Below are positions 13,201-25,803 of a DNA stretch of 64,000 nt, one piece after another. Source of the stretch: Anthostomella pinea. Lineage: Eukaryota > Ascomycota > Sordariomycetes > Xylariales > Xylariaceae. The stretch spans positions 3,162,001-3,226,000 of the forward strand of contig CAUWAG010000003.1 in assembly GCA_963556695.1 (NCBI GenBank), written 5' to 3'. Within the stretch, counting starts at the first letter, position 1, and the number at the start of each line of letters is the position of its first letter. The notes beneath the pieces were generated by a model that was given only the letters and a program-made list of their open reading frames with translations, did not search any database and had not been told where the DNA came from. Made by a program: the position numbers and the translations under genes.

Positions 13201-15686
13201 TACTCATGGCCGACCGGAGGTTGACTACCAGAATCCGTGGTCAAGTAGCTAGACTGGCTGCTCTCTAGTGACGTTGAAATCATTTCCGAGAGAAATACCC
13301 ATGGACCATATGGGTGAGGCTCATCTGCGGGTAACGTTTGCGTCAATTCTTGGCCTAGATCTCGTCTGGCACGAGGCGACCGGGAAAGCATGAACGGTTG
13401 GAAAGTGACTCGGATCAGGTTCGAAAGTCCCTCATCATCTGAAATCCCTCTGGGCAAGGTTGAGAGTATCGAAAAAAGATGATGGAGCGGAGCGCGCGCA
13501 CTACCTTGCTGTCCTTTTCCTGAACGATGTGAAGGCGTTGCAACTGGAACAAATGCCATTTGCTTGGTATTCATCAACAGCTGCCTCTCCGTGAAAGGCA
13601 AAAGACCAAGGGAGTCGATCATCGTCGCAAGATACTTCTCCGTAGCGTGGAGGAAGATCTGTTGCCTGTCGACCTCGTCCGATGCTTCACTCAGCCCGGT
13701 TGGCCATATTTTCAGGAGCAAGCCGAGAGCATGCCCCAAGAAGGACGCTGTGTCTGTTGATACCTTGACCTCCTTGGACGCGGCAGTCGCTACAGCACCC
13801 ACAAGGGACCGCCAGAGCTTGCATGTGTCTGACTCCTCATCGGAGAAATCCAGGAAGGTTTGGCGCAGGATAGGTTCAACAATAGAAAAGACCCTGGGCG
13901 AGTTTCGTCTGACCCATTTGGGGTCCAATGCTGGCAGATCCTCCGGTCTGACCAGTGTGGTTTCGGCTATGCGATCTTCTTTCCACAATCGAGGAGCAGA
14001 TGAGTTCAAGAGCCCAGTGAGTATGAGAGTAGCCTGGGTCAAGTACCCTTGCGAAGTGGCGGTGTGCTTTTCCGTGTTCTTTGCGTCCGGTTCAGGGGAC
14101 ACCAATATCCGCAACAACGGCCGAGCACACACATCCCAGTAGCTGTCCATCTGAGCTGTACTGGAATTTGGCTTGAAAGCATAATAGTAAAGGTTGCAGA
14201 CACTACCTATGACAATCTTTCGTAACTCTTCGAGTTGTTTGCCGCTGCCCTTCCGTTTCAGTTGGCTCATGAAGGGTTGGCATACAGTTCCGATGGTCTT
14301 TGAGAATGACGTTTCGTGAAGTTGCAGAACATAGACGAGGCGATTCCACGCAAAGTTGGCCTCCAATTTTGTGTAGAAATCACTACTGTTGAAGCATCTC
14401 TGGATGATGTCCAGCCATAATCCAAAGAACTCCCATCGCTCGACCGGATACCTCAGAAGGAGGAGGATAACGCTCCAAATCTGAGGGACAGCTGCCGAAT
14501 CGTTCTTGTCTTTCGTCATCGTCTTGAGTTCCTTGACATAGTACTCGATGTACTTCGTCTCGTCCACGGCCATCTGGAGTATTTCCATGACTCTTCTGGA
14601 AAGCTGCTTCTCTTTGCCGACAGTGAAACTAGCCTCCAGCCCAAGTGCAATTGCAGCAGCGCGAATCTCCTTCATGCTACTAAGCATATCGGTAAACAGG
14701 TCCAAGAGCCAGTCGGAATGGGCGACCATGTGCATTTTTGATTGCTTGATCAACCTTCGGTAGATCATGATACGAGACATGATGATGCTCTTTCCCTTCA
14801 GATGCTCCTCGATGTTGTGTAGCGACGCCACCAGGCGGCCCACCCGGTCTGTGGTCATAACCTTTGGGGCAAAGTCTTGGAATGCAACGACTTGCATTAA
14901 ATGTCTGACGACGTCTTTGGGTATTGAACGATCCTCAAACGATCGGATACAATGGTCGATGATGAAGACTCCGAAGTCGGCAGAGAGTGTAGAGGCGATC
15001 CCAGGGAAGTGGAGGAAGGTGCTGAGCAAGGTCAGGGCATGATTCACCAAAGACGAATCAATGGTTCCATTCGTGCCCTTCATTGTGATATCTCGTTGGA
15101 TGAATTGCATGAACAAAGTCATCTTATCCTGCAAGGCGATCCTGTCCGGCAGGTTATTGGATGTTTTCAAGGCCCGTACCAGCATCGTGTATGCATCGAC
15201 CTTGCAGTCCCGGTCAGCACCAGCGAGCTGCTTGATAGTCGACTCCAGCATGGTGGCTAGACTGGTATGACGATTCGTGTCGTCGTTGCCGGCAGACGGG
15301 TTTAGGGGGTTGGAAGGGTTCAGGCTCGTGGACGGTTTGAGTATGGACCTTATAGGCCTCGATGAGCCGGTCGACGAAGGGGCAGAGGCGGGTGTAGACT
15401 GCTTGTGGGCATTTTCCTTGTGGGCGTATGTTGGAGGCTCTCGATATTCGGCTTGGACGGTGAATTCGACCTTCTTTCTTGTTCTGCGAGAGCTGGGGTT
15501 GGTCGAGCCGGCCGAGTCTGGGGAGTAATTTGGGGGCGTGTGAAGGCTGATTCTCGCATGGAGAGGGTGACGGGCACGAAGGTGCTTTGAGTCGAGCTCG
15601 CTTTGTTTCTCTCGTGGCGGTGTCGGTGGTCTCGTTGGCAATGCCTCTAGACCTCTTGATTGCTCGACCACTACTTGCGGTACCAT
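10297..15686 (-). CDS. RIF1, telomere and replication-timing regulator
   Basis: Nuclear scaffold that restrains telomerase and late origins; in yeast and animals it recruits protein phosphatase 1 (PP1) to counteract Cdc7-dependent MCM phosphorylation. Two exons, 12627-15686 and 10297-12576, joined in phase 0 across a 50-bp intron (GTACGT...AACAG), give about 1779 residues. Residues about 130-1080 form the all-helical Rif1 N-terminal (HEAT-like) domain, continuing over the junction as VKNLWDRICGLF. The C-terminal 700 residues are disordered, with many Ser-Pro/Thr-Pro sites, a Lys/Arg-rich patch (RKSRKKRKRSSEKK) and acidic runs. In the N-terminal tail a KVEF motif (residues 72-75) and an SILK motif (114-117) match the two PP1-docking motif classes known in Rif1. 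The start is the first Met of the frame. The order of motifs and the size agree with Sordariomycete RIF1. Confidence 0.9.
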
Positions 15687-17027
15687 GACTGCAGACCAAC
15701 TGTGCCAGCTCCGACCCCAGCTCCGACTCCGACTCCAGGACTTGCCAGCCCACGACGAGAAGAGCGTCTCGAGAACTCAGCGTTCACGTAACAGTAACAA
15801 GACAGGGCAAAGGAACTCGGAGAAACACGGCAGTGAACAAGAAGAAGCAGAACTTGTAGATGGGAAAATCAATAGGCAGAACGAAAAGAGAGTGGTTTGT
15901 CCCCTGGGCTTGATCTGAGATAGGTAGACTCAAATATGTAGGGTGGATGGACGTACGGGGATTCGTACCGGTATTCTGCGCTAGACAGAAAAGACGCGAC
16001 CTGCAGGAGACGGGACGCGGTGAGCTACCCAGTCCCTGCAGCTTTGAGTGGCAGGCGAGACTTGACGCGAATTCGACTCTCCACTCTTTTTAATGGAAAA
16101 AAGCCCAGCCACACACCAGCCTCCCCCTCTAATGTCAGGACTCCCCTGGAATACATAATCACTGGACATAGTTTAGGGTTTATGCAAGTATTATGCAAAT
16201 GTGACCGTCGTCAATCGCTGGACTGATATGTCATGGTCTGTGCACTTGGAATGCTGTAGCTCCAACGTCTCAAATGGGCACCTCGGCATTCAAGGTTGTG
16301 TCATCCTTGCCCGCTCACTTCATGAGGTCAACTTACAAACCTGGTGGATAACACAGCAAAGACAAGTCCTCGTCTCACTGGTATTGTCCTGTGCTACTCC
16401 CGAGGTCCCTACCGGGAACTATTCACCCCATCGTCAACAGAGTGACACTGCATCCGGGTCCCGAACCATCGTCCATCGTCATCTAGCCTGCGTGCGGCTT
16501 ACATCGCACCCTCGAGTACGTCCATTGTTGTTGCTGCTGATTCACTACAATTTCCCCCCCCACCACGCCTGTGAATACCCAAGTCAAACCGGGCAGTCGA
16601 CATGACCATTCAGCTCAGTTCATATTTCAAGTGCAATATCTTTGGAGGGTGCCACCTTCGAGCGTTTTGACCTTCATTTGTATTTGCCCCTTTTCATCAT
16701 ATCTTCTTTCGACCCCTTTGCGCACCTGAGCCCAACCTAGCCTCGCAGCAAACCACTTCATCGTAATGCTCCACATCACTCGGCTCTGATCCATACACCC
16801 TTCCACCCATCCAAGACCTCGTACAATCTGCTCACAATGCCCCAGCATTCTAATAAACCTCGACCTGGAGCTCTGCGAAGGATATTCTCATCTTCAAGCA
16901 GCCGCCGCATGAGTTCCGAAGAACTACAAGCAACTCCCCGCATGGCCCAGAACCCAGCGCAGGTGCAGGCTGCCATGCTCACAGGGGCAGGTTGGCTACC
17001 CTTACTTCCCTCGCAAAGGATGGATTG
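15687..17027. other. Divergent promoter region between RIF1 and RIC8
   Basis: RIF1 runs left and RIC8 runs right from here, so this is a shared divergent upstream region. A plus-strand frame at 16837-17028 (starting MPQHSNKPRPGALRR) precedes RIC8 but ends at a stop in a different frame from it. I could not join it to RIC8 with good splice sites, so it may be leader sequence. No repeat or RNA gene seen. Confidence 0.4.
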
Positions 17028-18583
17028 ATGCTGACGATTCGAGGCACAGATAAGCTAGCAGCAGTCACCAGCCTAATAGACAGGCTAAGCCAGGACCTCA
17101 CTGATGTCAACCTTCTACCCCATCGTAAGTGGAGAGGCATCGTGGGCGAGCTGGTTGACTGTATCTGACGCTGTGCCATCAGAACGGGATGCAGCCTTAG
17201 AGGAACTGAAGATTTTCGGCAGGGATCCTCGAAACTCCGACCCTATATTTACGAAGAAGGTAGATCAGGGACCCTGCGAGAGGGATCATACGGTACTGAC
17301 GAACTATAGGGGATCGAGACGCTTACAAGGCACTCGTTTGATAGTCCATCCAGCACAACCTCTAGGAACGCTTTACGCTGTCTTTGCAATGCATTACTCC
17401 TAAACCAAGATGCCCGGCAGACGTTTGTTGACCTAGGCTACGAAGCAAAGGCCTGCAGCAAGCTCAAAAACGACAGCCGGGATAACGAGTTTCTTGTCTC
17501 GAGGATACTGTTCCTAATAACATACGGCACTAATGCGGACCTTGTTGAGCTCATTGAGAAACACCACCTTGCAGATTGTATCGCCAAGAATCTGGAGCGC
17601 CATGCGAAGAATCATCTCGCCGGAAGACCGACAGATCCAATGGAAGACATGGCACTAACAGAGACGCTAAAGCTGCTTTTCAACATAACCCATTGGTGCA
17701 AAGATAGGACCTCCTCGTTTACACAGACTGTTCCTCATATCGCCACTCTACTATGCAAAGGCTCCTTTCAGCCCCAGCCCGAGAAACCACTGGACGCTCC
17801 TATAGGCCATCTGGTCAACGCGCTGCTGAACTTGGACCTTGGGGCAAAGGAGATTCACACATCTCTCTACCCGCAAGCCGAGCCGAAGGAAGTGGCAGAG
17901 CGCTTGATACAACTACTGGACCAGTCGAGGGGGGCATACAAGAATGAGGACCTCGAGAGCTCCGTTACGCCACTGCTCGGTGTGATCCGTGCCATCCACG
18001 AATATGCCCCTGAAGACGTTCGAACCTATATCCGGGAGAAGCTTTTGCCGACTGAAGCTGACCGCAACGAGGTTCTGGGCCGTACTGACTCGCTGCCTTC
18101 CTGGCTGCTGCAGAATTCGACGAATCCCGTCACACCCGAGCTCCGCAACACGATATCCGATCTGTTATTCGACATGTCGGACAAGGACGCATCCAAGTTT
18201 GTCGAGAACGTTGGGTATGGATTTGCCTCGGGTTTCCTCTTCAGCAGAAATATTCCAGTTCCCCAAAATGCGTCCGAGGCCTTCAGCAATGTTCCAGGCG
18301 GTGCCAACAGAGCCATCAACCCAGTGACGGGCCAATTCCTTGATTCGGAGAGGCAGCCCGAAGAACCTGAGATGACCGAGGCTGAGAAAGAAAGGGAGGC
18401 CGAAAGGCTCTTCGTCCTGTTTGAAAGGTAAGGTTACTTAGCTGAGCAATGTTACAGGGCTACTAACATAGCTCCAGGCTGAGAGCAAACGGCATTATAT
18501 CTGCCGAAAATCCTGTTCGAACGGCGGTTCAAGAGGGTCGCTTCGAGGAGTTGCCGGACGACTATGAGGAAGGAAAAGATTAA
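17028..18583 (+). CDS. RIC8 / synembryn, G-alpha exchange factor and chaperone
   Basis: Receptor-independent guanine-nucleotide exchange factor and folding chaperone for heterotrimeric G-alpha subunits; acts in the cytosol and at the plasma membrane. Four exons: 17028-17124, 17183-17259, 17310-18427, 18478-18583. Introns of 50-58 bp have GTAAGT, GTAGAT and GTAAGG donors and CAG/TAG acceptors, and all phases match. The 465-residue product is typical for fungal RIC8. It is an armadillo-type helical repeat protein throughout: the N-terminal phrase RDAALEELKIFGRDPRNSDPIF, the middle FVDLGYEAKAC and FLVSRILFLITYGT, the SRNALRCLCNALLL helix, and a C-terminal acidic tail ending DDYEEGKD. The start is the first ATG in frame with the conserved LAAVTSLIDRL helix. 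An upstream extension through codons before 17028 is open but lacks another Met nearby. Good family match, with only the 5' end uncertain. Confidence 0.88.
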
Positions 18584-19604
18584 GGGTCAGTCAATCGGCA
18601 CATGTGTAGGGGGCAAAATGGGACTATTGGACATGGTCCTACGGTATATAGTGCAGCACGGGTCTCTCGTGAGTAGCGGACATAGCTTGTTGTGTAGAGG
18701 CAGGCTTAGCCACAGGCATAGTTGAGCATTCTCCGAAACAGAGTAGCTCATAGCGATATATTGGACAAGTAATGTACATGTTCATTCTACTTCTTCAGCG
18801 CTTGAGTATATCCTCACTATCATGTACACCTCCACAACACTCTGGATCGCTTCAAAGAAGTGGTTGCACTATTGAGACCACGCATGAGATCAGCCCATCA
18901 AGGAAGGCAGTTCATGCTCGGCATTCATGTTGAAGGTATCATTCGCGCCTGCCCTTACCTGGGAGGTTCTCACTTACTCCGCAGTTGGGCAAGAACATGA
19001 TTTACTATAAATGTATGTCTCCTGATGACCTGATCCTTTATGTCCTCGAAATTTGAATTAATCCCATGATTTAATTGACCAAATTGTCAGGGTACCTACA
19101 TGCACCAGGAGCAAACAGAGGTTCATTGACGTTTCGATGTTGTACCTAAGGCAGGCACGTCCACGGGAGCTCTTGCTGCAAGTAGCCTGGGTACCTCGGG
19201 AAATAAATAACAGCCCTTTCCATCTCACAATTCTTTGGGCCAGATCAACCTCGTCCTCACGCACATTGATAGGTGGTATTCTCATCTGGATATCAGTTTT
19301 AAGGACAGCTGGCAGTATTTTGTCGCGTACCCCGGTACCCTCATCGAGAAATCACCCACGAATTTTCGTCCCAATTTTGTGGTATTTTATTTTCTTTCTC
19401 CCCCCAAGCTCATAGCAACGCGTCTCCCACACCCGCAGCAACTACAACACCCAGCACATGCACCTTGACCTGCACAGGCACCATTTTCCTTCTGCAACTC
19501 TTTTTGACTTGCACTCTGCATCCAATTTTACTTCCCAATCCCGACGTTCACAGGGCGCTGATCTCACCGCACCTCAAAGAGCAACCGACTGGATTGCAAG
19601 CAAG
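18584..19604. other. Intergenic region upstream of the chromodomain gene
   Basis: Holds the RIC8 3' UTR and the promoter and leader of the gene at 19605. From about 19380 to 19600 the sequence is C/T- and ACA-rich, typical of a fungal 5' leader. An open frame in phase with the chromodomain protein starts at 19458 but its translation is leader-like, so I start the protein at 19605. No repeats. Confidence 0.4.
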
Positions 19605-20988
19605 ATGGGTAGCGCCGCAGCTTCACGCAATCCCAGCGCCATCGAGGCCGACATGGGTAATGCTATGGACTTTGATGACGACCACGCTCTCGTTGAGTCA
19701 GAGTAAGTCCTTTCATGCATGGCGAACTTGTTCTGTTTTCCCGTTGTTCCTTCTCATTTACCTATTCATCAAATCCACTTCCACCTGCACTTGGTCCTCT
19801 CTGACCCCTGCGTTGTATTCTGCTTTGAACATAATGGCTCCACGCAACAGATCAAATTCCCGCGTCGCATTTCTGAGAAACTCACTGACACGTCATTCCA
19901 GCCTCATGAATGCCGACGGCATCGGAACCGACCATGATGAGGAGCAAGAAAATGATTCTGCTGACGACACCGGTATCGGTAAGACGAAGCTTGAGATTGC
20001 CAAGCCCAAGGGAAAGGCGAAGCCCCAGGCCAAAGTCACCAAGCCTACCGCCACTCGCCACTCTGCTCGAGCAGCTGCTCAGGATGAGGAGGCCGATGAT
20101 GAGGCGGACTCCAGCGACAATGGCGCCCCTGCTGCGGCATCCAAAGGCAAGGGCAAAGCCAAGGCATCTGTCCCGGCCACCATCGTCCGCTTTGCACCCC
20201 ACAACCTCGACGAGGAGAGCGGCGATGATGACGACGACCAAGAAGAAGAAGAAGATGATAACTTGAAAATCAAGAACCAGGCCAAGCTCAACTTCGACAA
20301 TTATGCTGACTCGGGCAGTCCCAAAAAGCGTGGACGCCCTTCCAAGGCAGCGAAGGCCACCAACGCCACCGCCATCCAGCCGGTCAAGCGAGGACGCCCC
20401 TCCAAGGCTGCTCAGAAGGAACTCGTCGACGATGATCATGATCAGGATCAGGATCAGCCCGTCCCCAAGCGAGGTCGACCCGCAAAGGGTGGCCCACGCT
20501 TAGGAGTGATGGCGGCCCCTCTACGCAGCACGCCGCTCAAGAGAAAGAGAGGCAACGCGACCAAGGATGGAGAGGTTGACGTTCCCCGACGATCATCCCG
20601 AGCTGCAGCGGAGTCGGCTACTCTTCAGATCACTGAGCAGAGTGTACGTGCATTTCCTTGGCTTACCTGCAACATGGAGAAAGCTGACAACGCAATGTAG
20701 ACCAAGCGACCCAAGACCGTAGCTGCACCTGCATCAACCCCTAAGCGCAAGGACAAGGCCACTGAGACCCGAGGCCGCAAGAGCACCGCGAACAAAGACT
20801 ATGCGGTCGAAAAGGTAGTTGACTCCCGTGTGAACAAGAAGAAGGCCACCGAGGAGTATCTTGTCAAGTGGGTTGGCTTCCCTGTTTCCGACAATACCTG
20901 GGAGCCTGCCGAGAACCTGACTCACTGCGGCCAGAAGCTTGTGCAGTTCCTGGCCAGCAAGAAGAAGGCCACCAAGGGCAGCAAGTGA
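19605..20988 (+). CDS. AT-hook and chromodomain protein
   Basis: Predicted chromatin-binding protein of 375 residues from three exons: 19605-19702, 19902-20643, 20701-20988. The introns (199 and 57 bp, GTAAGT...CAG and GTACGT...TAG) keep frame. The N-terminus and middle are disordered and acidic/basic, with a poly-Asp/Glu block (DDDDDQEEEEDD near residue 155). Three AT-hook cores follow, two KRGRPSKAA and one KRGRPAKGG (about residues 175-240), expected to bind the minor groove of AT-rich DNA. Residues about 314-366 are a chromodomain, from YAVEKVVDSR to VQFLASKK. The aromatic cage candidates Tyr314, Trp337 and Phe340 are present, which in HP1-type domains bind methyl-lysine. No chromoshadow domain is encoded, so it is not a canonical HP1. 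Its exact fungal orthologue is not clear to me. Confidence 0.85.
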
Positions 20989-21851
20989 TTCGTTCCGCCT
21001 CGGGAGATCCGCCTGTGCGAATGTGGTGGTGGGATGGATCTTTCTTTGGTGGATGGATTGGCATTACGTATGGCTGTTGGACTTGACTAGGCTATACTAG
21101 AACGATGCTGCCTGAAGCAAGGTTGTTCAGTCGTTGCTCTCCCAAGGCATCGGGCTTTGCATCTGATAAGGATGGTTCGAGTTGACTGATTGGTCGAGGA
21201 AGCAGGATCTCTCTCAGCAAACTGGCTGATGCAGGGTTGATCATGTGCGTGTGTACGCTAGGACGAGCTGCGAGTCTCGGGACTATAGGATAGTTACAGG
21301 GATCGTAGCCTACATAGCCAGACGCACAAACAACGGAACAGCATCCTGCATGACATCCAGCAATAAGCCTGCTGGTGGCGAGAACAATGGTTGGTTGATG
21401 GCCGTTCATCTATCGGTACACCGTGCTGTCCTGCCTCCCGGCTCTGTGGCATGTGCCCATGACCCATGTGTGATGCAGCTGCAGGCGGTAGATAATGTGA
21501 TAGTCCCAATGCAAATGCAGAGTGGTCATAGCTTCTTTCTGCCGTTTCCCTTTTGCCTTTTCCCTTTTCCCCACATGGTCCCCCAAACCCAAAGTGAATG
21601 CCCCCCCTGTCCAGCAGCATGCACCCTATTCATCGCGTCCTTTGAGAGCTGAGTGGATGGGAATCGGCCACTTCTTCACATGCAGACGTGTCCGCCTCTG
21701 CCTCTTCGCTGTCTCCTTCCAAGACGTTCAAAACCCCTCAACCGTCCACCCGCCCCCGACACCCGCCCTCCCTCGACGGCTATCGACGAGAAGGCCGCTC
21801 TAGTGCTCTACCTGCGCGAATCAACCTCCTGCTCGACGGCCGACTCGCAAT
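20989..21851. other. Intergenic region upstream of MPDU1
   Basis: Contains the chromodomain gene 3' UTR and the MPDU1 promoter. No gene-like frame beyond short overlapping frames on both strands. The segment 21530-21740 is strongly C/T-rich, as in many fungal leaders. Confidence 0.4.
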
Positions 21852-22801
21852 ATGGAAACCCTCCGATCCGTGTTGCAGCCGTTGCAGCCCATCACCCACA
21901 ACCTACCGACTCCCATCCACGACCTCGGCGTGTCCATCATTGGCGATGTCTGCTACAAGACCCTGATATTCGATCTCGACCCGACCAACTCGGAATGCCT
22001 GAAGCTGGCCATCTCCAAGGGGTTGGGCATCGGCATCATCGGCGCCTCGTCCATCGTCAAGGTGCCGCAGATCATCAAGCTGGTCCAGTCCCAGTCGGCC
22101 TCGGGCATCAGCTTCCTATCCTACGTCCTCGAGACCACGTCTTATCTGATCACCCTTGCATATAACTTCCGGAATGGATTCCCCTTCAGCACGTTTGGCG
22201 AGACGGCGCTCATCCTGGTCCAAAACGTCATCATTGCTGTCCTCGTCCTGAACTACAGCGGCCGCGCGAGCATGGCTGCGCTGTTCGTCGCCGCCTTGGC
22301 CGTGAGTGTGGTCACACTGTTCAACGGAAGCCTGGTCGATATGCAGGCGCTGAGCTATCTGCAGGCGGGCGCGGGGGTGTTGGGTGTGGCCAGCAAAGTG
22401 CCTCAGATTGCTGCTATCTTCCAAGAAGGTGGAACGGGTCAGCTAAGCGCCTTCACGGTAAGCAGGAAACCAACCTCGTGACCCCCCAAACAACACGTGT
22501 GTGGCCTGGCGCATTGTGACTAATTTATACGTGCCTGCAGGTCTTCAACTACCTGGCCGGCTCTCTCTCGCGCATCTTTACAACGTTGCAGGAGGTGGAT
22601 GACAAGCTGATCCTGTACGGTTTCGTGGCGGGCTTCACACTCAACCTCGTCCTGGCCGTGCAGATGGTATATTACTGGAACGCACCGTCGGCCAAGGTCA
22701 AGGGGAAACAGAAGATGCCGGCTGCCGCAACAGCTCCGAGCTCAGCTGCATCTTCGGCAACGCCCAAGAGCAAGGGGCCGACAACGCGACGCAGAGGGTA
22801 A
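21852..22801 (+). CDS. MPDU1-type PQ-loop protein (dolichol-sugar utilisation)
   Basis: ER membrane protein required for use of dolichol-phosphate mannose and glucose in N-glycan and GPI assembly (Lec35/MPDU1 family, PQ-loop superfamily). Two exons, 21852-22457 and 22541-22801, joined in phase 0 by a GTAAGC...CTGCAG intron, give 288 residues. Two PQ-loop motifs are visible, VPQIIKLVQSQSASGIS near residue 75 and VPQIAAIFQEGGTGQLS near residue 185, each the start of a three-helix bundle. About seven hydrophobic segments span the protein. The C-terminal tail is Ala/Ser/Lys-rich and ends in basic residues, consistent with ER retention. The start MET at 21852 matches the short N-terminal lumenal or cytosolic segment of the family. 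No abnormality noted. Confidence 0.9.
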
Positions 22802-25800
22802 AGTTGCCCGAACGTTCGTCGTGTGTGCCAGTGTCCCAACTTTGGGTGAGATTGGCTGGCCGATGGGCTAGATTTGTAAGACTACGTCCTGAAGGAGCAT
22901 TTACCACCTCTAATACAAATTGCACTTCCATCTACACGTGCTTGCCTCGTTATTACGTCCGCCGTATCTTTACCATGACAGTTTGCTTGATGGGCGGCGG
23001 AATGTTAACACGGCTTGGCACGAGCAATCAGCAATCAGCTCGCAGGAGCTTCGGCAGCTTCGGTTGGAGGTCGTGATGATACTTGCCTACTATGGGAGCT
23101 AGCTAGACGGGCGAGACCGTCAGGGTCTCGCGGAACAGACGAAGAGATAATGCGGGCGGCAAAATCGCTCTCACTGAAGTCTCCGCTCCGATTCGTATCT
23201 GCAAGAGGCGTGTGGCGGGCAGTTTGTCAAGAGACGGATTTTAGGTCCTTGACTGACACCGAGGCTGGCTGCCGGCTACCAAGCAGCCGCCAAGTGGATG
23301 AAAGATAACCTGCATGCTGATCTGGACTAAGCAATCATCCTCATGGCAATTGAGTGGGATGATCACGCGGAAGGCTGCTGATACCAGTCCAAATTCGCTC
23401 TCCGACGGGATGCAAGGCTTGATGGGCTTGATGGCACATCCGCAGTCGGAGCTCTGGTTTTTCTCTTTTTCTTCGTTCCCACGCTGCCAGCTGGGAGCTG
23501 GTCGAACTGCAAGGACGTGGAGTCACGAGAACAATGCAACTTCAAAGATGGTCTGGATTGACTGATAGAGAGGCATCTAAGCCAAGTCAGGCGTCGGTGT
23601 GCTAGTCAATGAGTCATGTGGAACGATGCATTATCGCAGTGCGCGCGTGCGTTGCAGTGGCTGCTTTGATGAAAAGGTGGGAAAAGATGGTCCGATGAGG
23701 AGGAGAAGAAACTGTGCAAAAGCTTGTCGTTGTGGATTCGCCACCTTGAAGCGCACGCACGATTGTCACTTGTCGGGCGATTCAAGAGTCGAGAGATGGG
23801 AGATGTTCAAGCCAAGTTGAGCGTCGGCAAACATGGAGATCGGAAACCGATAGGTGCCCGCACCGATTGTTGTTGAGCTTGTCTGACAAACACCATCCAC
23901 CACACAATCGGGCAGTTCAGAGTTCAATTGGCAAAAGGTTGGAACATCACCTGCGCAATCTCGACTATACGGTGCATGGCTGCTATTCTATGCACTGGCT
24001 CATCCATCGATCCGCGATCCATCCATCCAGCCAGCCAGCATCCCTCATCCATCAAATCATCCATTGCTTGGTCATCGACTCATCCCAATCGATCCATCAT
24101 CCCTCCATTAATTCATCCACCCCCGATCCTCTCACCGTCTCGCCTAATATAACTCACTTCCCTCTTGCACCTTCTTGCGTCTTCTTGCGCCAGTCGCGTA
24201 AGCTCTGGCGTGATTGCAGCTGATGTAAGGCCGACGTTACACATACAACGGGCTGCGGTGTAGACTGGACCTAAGACCGATCGATATGTGACCTGACCTC
24301 GAAATGTTGTCATCTTCCTCATACACCAATAAGGCAGTGCGACGGACAGCGACGCGGCTCTTTTGCTGGGCAAACGACGAAACAGACCAGAAAGAGCAAA
24401 GAACACGACGACTCTAACCCCGGATTCCCACTTTTTATCTGTGACTTGATATGCGTGTGGGTGTCTGGGTGTGTCCATGTGCCGGCGTCATCTCAGGAGT
24501 CAGAACTCTGTGCTATTTGCAGATGGGGATTACGTCAAAGGGGGCTGTCATCCCAGTCTCACCACGCTGCAGACCTGGTCCTATTCATCCTACCATTCGC
24601 GCCATTGCTGGTTGTAACTTGTCACACTCTGGCAGCTGTCTGGACTCTGGTCTCTGGCATTTGGCTATTCCCCGACACCGGGGCCACACCAGGGGGTTGC
24701 AAGTATCCAGTGTGCATACACTGTCCAGCATGCATGCAGCAGCTGCAGCAGAGCATGGCAACACTGCATGCACGCCTTACCGAACCCTGGCCATCATCGA
24801 CAGCTCCCCCCTGCATGACTGGGAGCCCCAGCGCGGCGTGCAACAAATGGCAAACGCGCCACGACATCCAAATTGTCCTAACTCGGCAAGGACGCATGCT
24901 TGTTTCTTGCGACTCTCCGCTGACAGGACCGGCTGGGGAGCCGGTGCTAGTCCCGTCTCCGTCGACATGATGCAGCCGAGTCGTGGGTACTAGGTACAGT
25001 AGTAAGGCAGGAAGGCAGGTGCTACCGGCACGGTATCGGGTAGTCTGCTGTTTGGGAGTTGGTAGGAGCGGTAGAGGGTGTACCGTTGGAGGCGTCCTCT
25101 TATCAATCCGTCGATAGTCGTTCCGTCTCCTAGTCTCCTAGTCTCCACCGGAATAGGCGGTGTCTCTTTCGCCATCGTTCGCCATTCTCACGCCAGCAGC
25201 AGCTTGCGACTATCCTGTCCCACAATCCCTTTTATTGTCATCTCCATGACCTGTAGGCGTCTAGGCTTCTCGGACTCTGCTTGTTTCAACTACACGCAGG
25301 AGAGAGAGAGAGAGAGAGCCGATCCTGACCTTCTGTTTCCCACCCACCGTCACACCGTCCCATGCTCGTCTGCCAACTGGCCACGCCGGCATCTTCACTG
25401 TCACCGAGATTGACCTCGAGCTCCGCCCTGTCCTTTCGTAAGCCATTGCCTTGTTAGCCAGATCCACGATCTTCGTCTCGAAAGGTAGACAGGTCGCCTC
25501 TCCGCTACTCCTGAACATTCCTGTCCGTTGATGGTTATCCTCCGTCTCCCCGCTCCTTGTCTCGAGTCCCTACTCTTCCCCGACCTCTACTACCAGTCTA
25601 TCATCCATCTCGAACCATATATCTGAGCCGGCTCCTCCTCTCCTTGACCCTCCTTCTTTGTCTCGACTCCCATCCTCAGATTATCCTGCCTCGACACGGT
25701 CTGATTATCCTACCTTGACCACCAATACTACCGACATATCTGTGTCTGTTCTATCGGTCATCGACCTTCTCACCCTTCCTCTGGCTCGCCCTCTCTTTAT

Positions 25801-25803
25801 ATT
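22802..25803. other. Long intergenic region between MPDU1 and choline sulfatase
   Basis: About 3 kb with no gene I can support. Plus-strand frames at 24446-24993 are Cys/His/Trp-rich, overlap one another in two frames and look like chance openings. The segment 23990-24130 is a degenerate ATCC/CATC-type simple repeat. The last 600 bp (25200-25803) is C/T-rich with many TCTCGAC/CTCCTCTCC phrases, a long leader-like pyrimidine tract before the sulfatase ATG. Confidence 0.45.
25301..25318. repeat. (AG)9 microsatellite
   Basis: Nine uninterrupted AG dinucleotides in the leader region of the choline sulfatase gene. Length is likely polymorphic between strains. Confidence 0.9.

Noticed and set aside
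16837..17028. 63-codon frame just upstream of RIC8 as an extra first exon
   Set aside because: It is in a different frame from RIC8, and the only candidate donor (GTTGGC) is weak. RIC8 is already complete from 17028.
24446..24993. Two overlapping plus-strand frames of 174 and 180 codons
   Set aside because: Cys/His/Trp-rich text in both frames, no family, no splice context and overlap with antisense frames; consistent with chance openings in GC-balanced DNA.
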